Part shown: piece by piece, positions 1 through 8,311 of the stretch | How positions within the stretch are numbered: position 1 is the stretch's first letter | How the letters are laid out: each line of letters starts with the position of its first letter | Assembly: GCA_025057645.1 (NCBI GenBank) | Contig: JANXBJ010000001.1 | Coordinates: forward strand, 554,357 to 618,356 | Source: Anaerolineales bacterium | GTDB lineage: Bacteria > Chloroflexota > Anaerolineae > Anaerolineales > UBA4823 | Length of the DNA stretch: 64,000 nt | Direction of reading: 5' to 3' | Translations under genes and position numbers: made by a program | The notes under the pieces: model-generated | What the model was told of the DNA's origin: nothing | Database searches by the model: none | The model's input: only the letters and a program-made list of their open reading frames with translations

Positions 1-2
1 AG

Positions 3-1139
3 GAAATCAACCGTAAGGCTAGAAAAGCTTCAGATTTATCGTATCGGCTTGATTGGATTCGCCAAAAATGTCCTCAGTACCTCGAGGACTTAAAATGGCT
101 CGAGGAACAGCGGGATCAGAAAAAGTTTATCAGTGTGAAGCAGTATCGACGCAAAATCTTGGGAGAGAAGGCTGAGCACCTCCCTTTTAGGGAGGATCAC
201 GCAGTGACTCTAGAGATCAGTGCTGCTCAATACTTTCCGTGGGTTATCGTAATTGCGCATAAAGCGATCGCAGAACAGATGCTAATGCCCTCGCGCTTCA
301 TTCGAGTGCGTAAGATGCGAGAACAGAAAGAGGACGGCGAGTTAGTAGCTTTTGCGGCTGCAATGCAGATCATCGGCGCCAGTTACGTTGAGTCTCTGGA
401 TACCAAAGGCACCGATGGTTCCAATATCCATCTCGGGGGGCCGGAGACAATCACAGGCTATTTCGGCGGCGTGGGACAGCCCAACGAGCATGCACTCCAA
501 TGGGTAGATGAATACCTTTACTACTACACCAACTACGGCGTTCGTCAAGTGTTAAACTTGAATTCCGGAACCATCCTCCTTGGCTACCTACTGCATCGGA
601 TAGGTATCGATATTGAATTTAAGATTTCGGTTTTCGTAGGCAACGACAATCCTTATGCTGCACTTTGGACTCTCATCGGCGCAAAGTTATTCTCTCGTCC
701 TGACGGAAGCACTCCGCTGGTAGGCCTCAACTGGAGTAATTCTGTCAGCAACCAAACCATCGAACTAACTGCTCAAGTTCGCAAGAAGCTCAATTTTGAG
801 GAGCGGGTGCGCTTCGAGCACCACATCACCGAAGCATGGAAGAGCATCGTGTGTCAGCCCTACAACCGCCGAATAGAGCTTATCGATTTAGCTCAAAAAG
901 TGAAGAACCTCAGCGCAAAACACGAAGGGGGCGACCCAGAGGTGGAGATGACCCGAGAGCACCCTTCGGATATCTTGGACTACTTCCGTGAGAAGTCGGA
1001 AATTATCGCCTCAGGCGATTGGGATCACCTTCTTCAGAACTTTCTGGACAAGTTTGAAGCTACGAATCGAACAGCCCGAGCTTTAACGGAAAACGGATTG
1101 TCTTTCGTTGCGGCACAAAACCTTCACTATTACGAGTAG
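3..1139 (+). CDS. Unrecognised protein, 3' part of a longer gene
   Basis: The reading frame is open back to base 3 with no stop, so the gene enters from outside the window. A GTG at 135 is an internal possibility only. The visible 378 residues are soluble, with no membrane segment or signal peptide. The middle has a Gly-rich stretch (NIHLGGPETITGYFGG), then alternating hydrophobic and charged segments that look like an alpha/beta fold, and a helical charged C-terminus ending in HYYE. I do not recognise the family. The gene converges on two CooC-like nickel ATPases, which could hint at a metalloenzyme or corrinoid setting, but that is only proximity. Confidence is high that it is a gene and low on function. 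Confidence 0.75.
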   Translation, partial: EINRKARKASDLSYRLDWIRQKCPQYLEDLKWLEEQRDQKKFISVKQYRRKILGEKAEHLPFREDHAVTLEISAAQYFPWVIVIAHKAIAEQMLMPSRFIRVRKMREQKEDGELVAFAAAMQIIGASYVESLDTKGTDGSNIHLGGPETITGYFGGVGQPNEHALQWVDEYLYYYTNYGVRQVLNLNSGTILLGYLLHRIGIDIEFKISVFVGNDNPYAALWTLIGAKLFSRPDGSTPLVGLNWSNSVSNQTIELTAQVRKKLNFEERVRFEHHITEAWKSIVCQPYNRRIELIDLAQKVKNLSAKHEGGDPEVEMTREHPSDILDYFREKSEIIASGDWDHLLQNFLDKFEATNRTARALTENGLSFVAAQNLHYYE

Positions 1140-1167
1140 AACCTGCAATTACGAGTAGGAATCTGCA
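1130..1167. repeat. Imperfect 19-bp tandem repeat at the gene end
   Basis: The 10-mer TTACGAGTAG occurs at 1130 and again at 1149, each followed by CTGCA after 3-4 bases. The first copy contains the stop codon of the upstream gene, so the duplication repeats the end of that gene in the spacer. Confidence 0.55.
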
Positions 1168-1168
1168 G

Positions 1169-1221
1169 GAATAGCCGCCGGTTTACCCGCATAGCCAACG
1201 TGCACTCAGCGGCGGCTATTC
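1169..1221. terminator. Hairpin between convergent genes
   Basis: A perfect 12-bp stem (1169-1180 with 1210-1221) encloses a 29-base loop. The right arm lies in the last codons of the minus-strand ATPase gene. There is no U-tract, so this is a candidate structural or factor-assisted termination site, not a classic intrinsic terminator. Confidence 0.4.
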
Positions 1222-2003
1222 AATTGATCCATCATCTGAGCCACCTGAAGATAGATGGGTGTGTCCTCGCCGAGCTCGATAATCGGCTTTCCGGAAGCGT
1301 CAAACTCGCTCAATCGACCTTCCTCTCGGAAGACCCCTATTAGCGGGATGTCTAACTCCTCGTGGATAAACTTTCGTAGCTCGGAGGCGATCTCCTCACG
1401 CACCCGATTCAGAACTAGGTAGACGTTATGAATGCTAATGTCCAATTCACGGCAAAGGTTGGCGATGCGTTGAGCAGCAATCAAGCCGCGCAAGCTCGGA
1501 TCGGAAACAATAATCAGATGATCGACATTGCGAGTGGTCCTTCGACTCAAGTGCTCCATGCCGGCCTCATTGTCGATCACAACATAGCGATAGTTCTTGC
1601 TGATCGTGTCGATCACCATGCGCAGATTATGGTTCACGGCGCAGTAGCAACCGGGCCCCTCGGGACGTCCCATAGCAATTAGGTCAAACTCTTGGCCCTC
1701 GACTATGGCCGAGCGAATCTGGTAATCCAAATACTCGCGCTTAGCAATGCCACCGGGTAGCGAGCCCATAGCCGCTCCGCCGGCGGCAAGCGACTCCTTG
1801 ACCTGCTCTAAAAGGTCCTCGCGAATATCCCCGACAGTCGACTCTAATTCAACCCCTAATGCCAGATTCAGATTGCTGCTCGGGTCGGCGTCAATGGCGA
1901 GAATTGGGATCATCTTGTTTCGGACCAACCACTTGATGATTAGGGCCGCAATTGTGGTTTTCCCTACCCCACCCTTTCCTGCCAGTGCAATGGTAGTGGA
2001 CAT
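1206..2003 (-). CDS. CooC-like nickel-insertion ATPase (first copy)
   Basis: MinD/ParA-type P-loop ATPase of the CooC/AcsF group, which helps insert nickel into carbon monoxide dehydrogenase/acetyl-CoA synthase-type enzymes. The 265-residue protein starts with a deviant Walker A (GKGGVGKTT, about 10-17), has DADPSSN near 38-44, and carries the CXC motif CYC at 119-121, used by CooC dimers to bind metal. The ATG at 2003 was chosen because AAGGAG lies just upstream; a TTG 18 bases earlier has no such site. It is 28 bp after the second CooC-like gene, in one operon with cysS. No CODH or ACS gene is in the window, so the client is unknown. The family assignment is firm and the substrate is inferred. 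Confidence 0.85.
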   Translation of the reverse strand: MSTTIALAGKGGVGKTTIAALIIKWLVRNKMIPILAIDADPSSNLNLALGVELESTVGDIREDLLEQVKESLAAGGAAMGSLPGGIAKREYLDYQIRSAIVEGQEFDLIAMGRPEGPGCYCAVNHNLRMVIDTISKNYRYVVIDNEAGMEHLSRRTTRNVDHLIIVSDPSLRGLIAAQRIANLCRELDISIHNVYLVLNRVREEIASELRKFIHEELDIPLIGVFREEGRLSEFDASGKPIIELGEDTPIYLQVAQMMDQLNSRR

Positions 2004-2031
2004 TTTGAGCTCCTTGACCAACCTGTAAAGA

Positions 2032-2814
2032 TTAACGGGATTGAACCAACTCTAGAAGTTTATCAGCCATCTCATGTGCTTTCTCTCTAAGTTTGGGCAC
2101 GTAATCATAGACCGCTATGCCTAAGCGATCGGCTTCCTGCACCGCTAAATCGGCATACAGAGTCCCCAAGAAAGGTAGCTGCGGCGAGTTTTGTTTCAGG
2201 AATAGCTCCTCTTCCTCGTTACGCACTTTGTTTCCAACCAACCATAGCCGGAAGAGCCCGATGTCATTGGCTAGCTTTTTGATCTGAGCTGCTGTAGCAA
2301 GGCTCCTCCGTGTTGGCTCTGTCACAATCAGCATGGCATCGACAAAATCAACAGTTGCTCTGCCCAAGTGTTCGACACCCGCATACATGTCTAGAATAAG
2401 CATTTCATCTTTTCGGAACAAGAGGTGGGTGAAAAGCGTTTTGAGCAAAGCACTTTCTGGGCAGATACATCCGCTTCCACCGGTGTCGACTGCGCCCATC
2501 TCGAGCAAGCGGACGCCCCGATGAGTCACACTGAACCGTTCCGGGATGTCATCTACACGTGGATTGAGCGTAAAGAAACCGCCAATACTACCCGGTTTTG
2601 CGCCGGTGCGTTCCTCGATCAGCTCGTCCATCTCGCTGATCGGGCGCAGCTTCGCCCGTAGCTCTGCCGGGAATCCCAGTGCCCCTGCCAAGCAAGGCGC
2701 TGGATCGGCATCGACGGCCAACACCTGGATTCCTTTATCTGCATAGGCTTGGGCAAGTAAGGCAGCTAAAGTGGTTTTGCCTACTCCTCCTTTGCCAGTA
2801 ATTGCGAGCTTCAT
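2032..2814 (-). CDS. CooC-like nickel-insertion ATPase (second copy)
   Basis: Second CooC/AcsF-type ATPase of 260 residues. The deviant Walker [10 protein letters not shown] sits at 7-15, DADPAPC at 35-41 and the CXC motif CIC at 116-118, matching the metal-binding pair of CooC. It differs clearly from its neighbour, so the pair is an old duplication and may serve two client enzymes or form a heterodimer. Its ATG overlaps the stop of cysS by four bases (ATGA), which indicates translational coupling. The shine-dalgarno is weak, which fits coupling. Confidence 0.85.
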   Translation of the reverse strand: MKLAITGKGGVGKTTLAALLAQAYADKGIQVLAVDADPAPCLAGALGFPAELRAKLRPISEMDELIEERTGAKPGSIGGFFTLNPRVDDIPERFSVTHRGVRLLEMGAVDTGGSGCICPESALLKTLFTHLLFRKDEMLILDMYAGVEHLGRATVDFVDAMLIVTEPTRRSLATAAQIKKLANDIGLFRLWLVGNKVRNEEEELFLKQNSPQLPFLGTLYADLAVQEADRLGIAVYDYVPKLREKAHEMADKLLELVQSR

Positions 2815-4202
2815 GGACGCACCTGCACTTTCTTTCTCTTGACCCTTGGCCCTTGAGGGGTGTCCTCAATTTCGTATCCCATTTCGCTTGCTTTTGCGCG
2901 CAGGGCATCTGCTTCGGCCCAATTTCGCGCCAGACGGGCCTGCTGACGCTTCTCCACCAGCTCCATCACCTCTTGCGGGATTTGCTCCTCAGCCGGCCTC
3001 CATTCTGCTAACCCTAACCCGAGGACCTGATCAAAGATGAGGATTGTGGCCTTTTTCTCAGCGGCTGGTAAATCCGATTTGGTGAGCTCCCAGGTGAGTG
3101 CAACTGCGCGCGGCATATTCAAGTCATCATTGACTTCATTACGGAACCGTTCGACCCACTCCTGATTCGGTGCCCCGGGCTCGCCCCATTCGTAGACAAG
3201 ATTGCGCAGCCGATCCAAGCTGTAAGCCGCTGCATCTAAGCTCTCCCAGGTAAAGTTCAACTTCGCTCGGTAATGGGCGCTCATACAGAAGAAGCGATAG
3301 GCCAAAGGGTCATACCCGTGGTCGATCAGGGTCTGCAACCGCAAAAATTCCCCTGCCGACTTTGACATTTTCTCGGCCTCTAACTGCAGAAAGTGCCCGT
3401 GCAACCAGAAATTTGCCAGGCGAGTCCCATAGCATGCTTGGGTCTGAGCGATCTCGTTGGTGTGATGCACGTTGATGTGATCCTCCCCACCGCAATGAAT
3501 ATCAAAAAACTCACCTAGGTAATGCACAGACATAGCCGAGCATTCGATATGCCATCCCGGGAATCCAACGCCCCAAGGGCTGTCCCATTCCATCTGTCGC
3601 TTCCTATCCTTGGGACTAAATTTCCACAAGGCGAAATCCGTGGGGGATCTCTTCTCGCCGATTTCGACCCGGGCGCCCGCTTGTAAGCCTTCTTTATCCA
3701 GCCGCGCTAGGTAGCCGTAATCGGGCAATTTCGAAGTATCAAAATAGACTCCATCCGAGGTGATATAGGTGAATCCCTTCCGTTCGATGCACTTAATAAA
3801 CTCAATCTGCTCTTGAATATGGTCAGTCGCTCTACACCAGATAGTTGGCTCCTTAATGTTCAAACGCCGGATGTCCTCTTTGAAGGCTTGGGTGAAGATC
3901 TCGGCAATTTCCCAAGCGCTTTTTCCGGCTTTTCGCGCTCCCTTTTCCATCTTATCTTCACCCGTGTCTGCATCGGAAGTGAGATGACCCACATCGGTTA
4001 TATTCACAACGTGTTTGACAGTATACCCGTTGAACTCCAGAGTTCTTCGCAGGAAATCTTCAAACAAGTAAGTGCGAAGGTTGCCGATATGGGCATAATC
4101 GTATACGGTCGGCCCACAGGCATACATACCAACGTAATCTTTGCGCAGAGGCTCGAATTCTCGCAGGGAGCGAGTGTAAGTGTCAAATAATCTCAGCTTC
4201 AT
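2811..4202 (-). CDS. cysS: Cysteinyl-tRNA synthetase
   Basis: Charges tRNA-Cys with cysteine in the cytoplasm. The 463-residue product has the usual family length. Class I signatures are HIGN (38-41) and KMSKS (279-283). The zinc site is represented by Cys29 (ACGPT) and the WHIEC and HCGGEDH segments. The ATG at 4202 has GAGGAG about 10 bases upstream and gives the canonical [13 protein letters not shown] start; a TTG 21 bases earlier would add an atypical extension. It is the first gene of an operon with two CooC-like ATPases. A TATAAT (minus strand, 4281-4276) lies in the upstream spacer. Confidence 0.96.
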   Translation of the reverse strand: MKLRLFDTYTRSLREFEPLRKDYVGMYACGPTVYDYAHIGNLRTYLFEDFLRRTLEFNGYTVKHVVNITDVGHLTSDADTGEDKMEKGARKAGKSAWEIAEIFTQAFKEDIRRLNIKEPTIWCRATDHIQEQIEFIKCIERKGFTYITSDGVYFDTSKLPDYGYLARLDKEGLQAGARVEIGEKRSPTDFALWKFSPKDRKRQMEWDSPWGVGFPGWHIECSAMSVHYLGEFFDIHCGGEDHINVHHTNEIAQTQACYGTRLANFWLHGHFLQLEAEKMSKSAGEFLRLQTLIDHGYDPLAYRFFCMSAHYRAKLNFTWESLDAAAYSLDRLRNLVYEWGEPGAPNQEWVERFRNEVNDDLNMPRAVALTWELTKSDLPAAEKKATILIFDQVLGLGLAEWRPAEEQIPQEVMELVEKRQQARLARNWAEADALRAKASEMGYEIEDTPQGPRVKRKKVQVRP

Positions 4203-4345
4203 GCCGGTCGCACTCCTCGCCAATCGACTCTATGTAGTGGGTAGTCCGCTTTCTTGCAAAAAGGACCCTGGTTCTATTATATCGTGAAGTTGAAAGACTA
4301 GCTTGATCGAGCAAGCGCATCGAGAGGGTTGCGAAAGGAGTGTGT

Positions 4346-4351
4346 TATACT
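4346..4351 (+). promoter_or_regulatory. Candidate extended -10 for the two-component operon
   Basis: TGTTATACT forms an extended -10 (TGN-TATACT) 27 bases before the kinase start codon. No good -35 is seen at the standard spacing, which is tolerable for extended -10 promoters. Confidence 0.35.
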
Positions 4352-4377
4352 GTTAACAAACCCGAAGGCTGGCCGAC

Positions 4378-5412
4378 ATGAAGCTAAACCGTCTGTTATC
4401 TCTCTCGATATCAGAAAAGATCATTATCGGCAATTCCGTTATCATTATCTGCGGGGCCATTGCGGGTACCCTTATTACCCGCAATCTCACTTTTCAGGCG
4501 GCAGACCCGATCCTAATTCTCTTCTTTTCCTCTGCGGGTGTCTTAATTAGCGTTAGCCTAAACGCCCTGATCCTCAAGTCGGCTTTGAAGCCCTTGTACG
4601 ACTTGAGAAACCTGGTGCGCAAGCTGCAGAGCAACCCAAGTGAGCTTGAAGTCCGCTTCGAGCATTCTGACCCCGACATTGCCCAGTTGGTTAGCGTGCT
4701 CCAAATGCTCGTGTCCCAGATTCAACAACGCAACACGGAATTACAAGCTTTGTCACGGCAAGCCATTCGTGCCCAGGAGGACGAAAGGAAGAGAATTGCC
4801 CAATCGCTCCACGACGATACGGGGCAAGCGCTCTCCTCTCTAGTTTTTAATCTAGAAAGGATCGAGGGTCGCCTTCCAGACCAACTCTCAGAGATAAGGC
4901 TTAGGGTTGCATCTTGTCGCATATTAGCAGCGAATACGCTGAAGGAGCTGCGCAAGATTATCCTGGACTTACGGCCCTCTATCCTAGACGATTTAGGTCT
5001 AATTCCAGCAATCCGCTGGTATGGGCGAACCCGTTTAGAAGAGGCGCAAATTCAATTCAATTTCGATGCCCCCGCAGATTTCCCCAAGTTACCCGATTGG
5101 ATCAGCACTTCTCTTTTCCGCATTGCCCAGGAGGCCATCAACAATATCGTAAAGCATTCGAAAGCAACGGAGGCACGGATTGCACTCCAATGGGATGAGA
5201 GCGGGGTTTCGCTGATCATCCAGGATAATGGAGTGGGGTTTGACAGCGGAGGTTACCAACACCAAGCCCTTGTGCAGAGAAGATGGGGGCTATTGGGAAT
5301 GAAGGAGCGCGCTGAGGCAATTCAGGCCAAGTTTGAAATTTGCTCAATAGACCAACAAGGCACAAAAATCAGTGTCCGTGTTCCTTCTCACATCTTGCAA
5401 AAGGTTGACTAG
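4378..5412 (+). CDS. NarL-class sensor histidine kinase
   Basis: Membrane sensor kinase of 344 residues. Two transmembrane segments (about 14-35 and 44-66) are joined by a very short external loop, so the signal is probably sensed in or near the membrane. A HAMP-like helix follows, then a HisKA_3 dimerisation domain with phosphoacceptor His145 in SLHDDTGQ. The HATPase domain is shown by EAINNIVKHSKA, DNGVGF and GLLGMKERAE. It is directly followed, with no gap, by its response regulator. The pair lies upstream of the cytochrome b6/Rieske-Hdr operon on the same strand and could control it; that link is inference. Confidence 0.92.
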   Translation: MKLNRLLSLSISEKIIIGNSVIIICGAIAGTLITRNLTFQAADPILILFFSSAGVLISVSLNALILKSALKPLYDLRNLVRKLQSNPSELEVRFEHSDPDIAQLVSVLQMLVSQIQQRNTELQALSRQAIRAQEDERKRIAQSLHDDTGQALSSLVFNLERIEGRLPDQLSEIRLRVASCRILAANTLKELRKIILDLRPSILDDLGLIPAIRWYGRTRLEEAQIQFNFDAPADFPKLPDWISTSLFRIAQEAINNIVKHSKATEARIALQWDESGVSLIIQDNGVGFDSGGYQHQALVQRRWGLLGMKERAEAIQAKFEICSIDQQGTKISVRVPSHILQKVD

Positions 5413-6060
5413 ATGAAAATCCGCGTCCTGATTGCCGATGATCACACCATTTTACGCGATGGAATTCGCTCGCTAATAGAGGACGAGCCGGATATGGAGG
5501 TTGTTGGCGAAGCAGAAGACGGTCTAACGGTTGTGAGGCTGGCCGAAAAACTCAAGCCCGATGTGATCCTGATGGACTTAGCGATGCCTTTGCTGAACGG
5601 GCTAGAGGCGACGCGACAAATCTGTAAGCATAATCCGCGTGCCAAAGTCTTGGTCCTCACGATGCATGAAAATGAGGAGTATATCCGGCAGATCCTTGCA
5701 GCCGGTGCAATGGGCTACATCCTCAAAGATGCTGCCGCCCGTGAATTGCTGGGAGCTATTCGAAACGTTTATAAGGGCGAAGTCGTACTGTCTCCGGCTA
5801 TCACTCGGCTTATTGTGAACAACTATCTTCGCTGGGGAGACCTTGCCCTAAAGGACTCCTCGGACAGCCTAACCGACCGGGAACGCCAAATTTTGCAGTT
5901 GATTGCCGAAGGGTATACCAACAAACAGATTGCCGACATTCTTTCCATTTCTGTCAAAACGGTTCAGGCCCATCGCCTCAACCTGATGAAAAAGTTAGAC
6001 CTGCACGACCGAGGCGAGTTAATCAAGTACGCGATCCAGAAGAAAATCATCGAAATCTAG
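5413..6060 (+). CDS. NarL/FixJ-family response regulator
   Basis: DNA-binding partner of the preceding kinase, starting one base after its stop. The 215-residue protein has a receiver domain with acidic pocket D9-D10, phosphoacceptor Asp55 (LMDLAMP) and the K-D-A segment of the receiver C-terminus. A LuxR/GerE helix-turn-helix fills about 148-208 (LTDRERQILQLIAEG and IADILSISVKTVQAHR). Length and layout are standard. Target genes are unknown; the nearest downstream operon is the respiratory one at 6.4 kb. Confidence 0.93.
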   Translation: MKIRVLIADDHTILRDGIRSLIEDEPDMEVVGEAEDGLTVVRLAEKLKPDVILMDLAMPLLNGLEATRQICKHNPRAKVLVLTMHENEEYIRQILAAGAMGYILKDAAARELLGAIRNVYKGEVVLSPAITRLIVNNYLRWGDLALKDSSDSLTDRERQILQLIAEGYTNKQIADILSISVKTVQAHRLNLMKKLDLHDRGELIKYAIQKKIIEI

Positions 6061-6393
6061 GCCGTCTCCAGCCAAGTCCCTCCAGAAACAGCCGCCCCTG
6101 AGAAAAGTCAACGGGAAAGGAACACCATAGTCGGCATCTTTTGTCAGGGGGCCCTCTTTGCGCGCAATGCCCCACGCAAAACCCAACCAGAGTCATAGCG
6201 AGCTTGTTGAGAGCAAGGAGGTCTTCTTCCCCAACCCGCCCTTTCTCCGCAGGAGCTCACTCTTAATACCCGAACCCCCCAAAGTTAAGGCGTTCGCCCG
6301 AGAGGATCTAGGTTCTTCGATGGATGGCAGAAGGCTTACAAGTTGATATTCTTACTTTGGAGGTCGATTGAATTTGCTCTCTGAGGTGACCAC
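6061..6393. other. 333-bp intergenic region with a long-range hairpin
   Basis: No convincing gene is present; a 62-codon open frame at 6158-6346 has no ribosome site or protein-like composition. CCCCTGA-G-AAAAG at 6095-6107 pairs with CTTTT-G-TCAGGGG at 6138-6150 (12 pairs with one G/G mismatch, 30-base loop). It may terminate the regulator transcript or belong to the leader of the next operon. A ribosome site GAGGTGA lies just before the ATG at 6394. Confidence 0.4.
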
Positions 6394-7452
6394 ATGAGAC
6401 GAAAAATAACTCTAGGCCCTATCACAAGAGCACTTCACAGATTTTTTCTGATTGGCTCCCTCCTGGTCGTGATCTTATTGGCCTTTGTTGTCGTCCATGC
6501 ACTCGCTGAATCAAATACACCGCCGAGCGAATTGAGCTCTTCCTCTTCTGCCAAGGCGCCCTCTCTAGAGAGAGTCGAAAGAATTCTCAAGTACTCTACT
6601 CCACCTCGCCCTTTGATCACCGCTGAGCTACCGCCGCCAAAGCAAGATCCATGCCTCCACTGTCATATTACGGGTGAAGACAAAAACCTTTGGACGCCTT
6701 TGGCACGTTGGGCGGTTTTCGGTACGATGGGCCTGATTTTTGCCTTCGGGATGTATCGGACCGGCAGCGTTATCCTTCAACGCAAAAGGTGGAAGCCTCT
6801 CACCAATCGCACCGTGGAATGGGTTGACGAGCGCTATGAAATTTCCGAACCGCTTTCTAAAATCCTTAGAAAGCCGGTTCCTAAATACGCAATGCGATGG
6901 TTTTATTGTCTAGGAGGAATCACGGCTTTTCTTTTTGTGGTTCAAGGCATTACCGGTATCATGCTGGCGTTTTACTACAAGCCTACCCCCGAAGCAGCCT
7001 ATGCTAGCATCCAATTCATTGAAACTCAGGTGCGCTTCGGGGCGGCAATTCGGGCTATTCATCACTGGGCGGCCAACGGGATGATCCTGATGTGCACAGC
7101 CCACATGTTGCGGGTTTTCATTATGGGAGCCTACAAAAACCCCCGCGAACTAAACTGGGTCAGTGGAGTGCTTTTGCTTGTGTTGACTTTGGCTTTTGGC
7201 TTTACTGGATACCTACTCCCTTGGGATCAACGGGCTTTCTGGGCAACGACGGTCGGCACCGAGATCGCAGGCTCAATCCCGGTGATCGGCAACCTTGCTC
7301 TGGTCTTTCTACGGGTGGGTTGGAACGTCTCTGGCGAAACCCTGAGCCGTTTTTATGCTTTACATGTTATTGGCCTGCCCCTCCTGACCGTAGTGACCAT
7401 GCTAGCCCATTTTGCTATGGTTCGTCGTCAAGGTGTAATGAGACCTCTTTAA
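6394..7452 (+). CDS. Cytochrome b6 with N-terminal heme c domain
   Basis: Core quinol-oxidising subunit of a b6/bc-type complex. The 352-residue protein has an unusual front part: an N-terminal membrane anchor (about 17-38), an outside Ser/Pro-rich linker, one heme c site CLHCH (87-91) and another membrane helix (about 104-127). The cytochrome b6 core follows. Heme b ligands are H223/H237 (14 apart) and H324/H339 (15 apart, the b6-type spacing). The C-terminus FAMVRRQG also matches b6. No separate cytochrome f or c1 gene is present in the operon, so the fused heme may take that role (inference). It is first in a five-gene operon with subunit IV, Rieske, HdrD-like and FrhB-like genes. Confidence 0.92.
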   Translation: MRRKITLGPITRALHRFFLIGSLLVVILLAFVVVHALAESNTPPSELSSSSSAKAPSLERVERILKYSTPPRPLITAELPPPKQDPCLHCHITGEDKNLWTPLARWAVFGTMGLIFAFGMYRTGSVILQRKRWKPLTNRTVEWVDERYEISEPLSKILRKPVPKYAMRWFYCLGGITAFLFVVQGITGIMLAFYYKPTPEAAYASIQFIETQVRFGAAIRAIHHWAANGMILMCTAHMLRVFIMGAYKNPRELNWVSGVLLLVLTLAFGFTGYLLPWDQRAFWATTVGTEIAGSIPVIGNLALVFLRVGWNVSGETLSRFYALHVIGLPLLTVVTMLAHFAMVRRQGVMRPL

Positions 7453-7462
7453 GGAGCGATCT

Positions 7463-7867
7463 ATGCCTAACCAGAAACCCGACCATAACGAAGAAAGCGT
7501 TCCCTTCTTCCCCGATCAATTTATGCGGGAATTCCGGGTCGTAATTGGGATCGTTGTCCTCGCTATCATAATCGGGGCAATTGGGATGGTAAAACCGGTT
7601 GGGCTGGAAGAACCTGCAGACCCTTTCAATACACCTGCCCACGTAAAACCGGAGTGGTACTTCCTAGGGCTATACCAGCTCCTCAAGTTCGTGCCCAAAA
7701 CTGCAGGGGTGTTAATTCCGATCGTAGGGGTGATCCTCCTAGCCATCTTGCCCTTTATAGACCGCAGGAGGGAAACCGACCTCAAGCCTACCAAGATTCG
7801 GGCGATTTTAGCTGCTATTGGAATGCTGATCCTGATTGCCCTGACAATTTGGGGAGGAGTTAGCTAG
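7463..7867 (+). CDS. Cytochrome b6f subunit IV-like protein
   Basis: C-terminal half of the split cytochrome b, equivalent to PetD. The 134-residue protein carries the quinol-site motif PEWY (63-66) in PEWYFLGLYQLLK and three transmembrane segments (about 25-43, 80-99 and 114-132). It lies 10 bp after the b6 gene. With the b6 and Rieske subunits it makes the membrane core of a quinol:acceptor oxidoreductase. It is a little shorter than plant and cyanobacterial subunit IV at the N-terminus, but the functional motif is intact. Confidence 0.93.
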   Translation: MPNQKPDHNEESVPFFPDQFMREFRVVIGIVVLAIIIGAIGMVKPVGLEEPADPFNTPAHVKPEWYFLGLYQLLKFVPKTAGVLIPIVGVILLAILPFIDRRRETDLKPTKIRAILAAIGMLILIALTIWGGVS

Positions 7868-7870
7868 CTT

Positions 7871-8311
7871 ATGGACACCAACCTCACACGTCGTGAATTT
7901 CTCAAATTCCTAAAGCGCCTTCTGGCCGTTACAGGTCTGGCTGCCCTAACTGCCCCCATCGTCGCCTATTTCTACCCGCCCAAACTCGAGGAGGAACCTT
8001 CAGAACCGGTTTATGTAGGGAAGCAAGAGGAAATCCCGCTCAATGGGAGCAAAACTGTCGGGTTTGGACGTTACCCGGCCTTGGTCGTAAATACTCCCCA
8101 AGGCTTCCGCGCTTATTCAGCAGTTTGCACCCACTTTGCCTGTTTGGTAAAGTGGGATGAGGAGCGCAAGGCGTTTCTGTGCCCCTGTCATGACGCAGCT
8201 TTTGATCCGGTCGATGGACATGTTCTCCACGGCCCAACTTCTGTTCCGCTCAAGTCCTATGCAGTCACAATCACTAATGGTGAAATCTATATCGGAGGCA
8301 ATCAGGAATGA
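7871..8311 (+). CDS. Rieske [2Fe-2S] subunit of the b6-type complex
   Basis: High-potential Rieske protein of 146 residues. It starts with a Tat-type twin-arginine signal anchor (TRREFLKFLKRL) and one membrane helix (about 17-35). Cluster ligands are C86/H88 in CTHFAC and C104/H107 in CPCH; C91 and C106 can form the disulfide usual in respiratory Rieske proteins. It begins 3 bp after the subunit IV gene and its stop overlaps the next start by four bases, so it is coupled to the HdrD-like gene. Tat-dependent insertion fits the tatBC genes at 40.6-41.9 kb. Confidence 0.94.
   Translation: MDTNLTRREFLKFLKRLLAVTGLAALTAPIVAYFYPPKLEEEPSEPVYVGKQEEIPLNGSKTVGFGRYPALVVNTPQGFRAYSAVCTHFACLVKWDEERKAFLCPCHDAAFDPVDGHVLHGPTSVPLKSYAVTITNGEIYIGGNQE

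Noticed and set aside
6158..6346. 62-codon frame in the 6.1-6.4 kb spacer
   Set aside because: No ribosome site, unusual composition and no partner; more likely noncoding.
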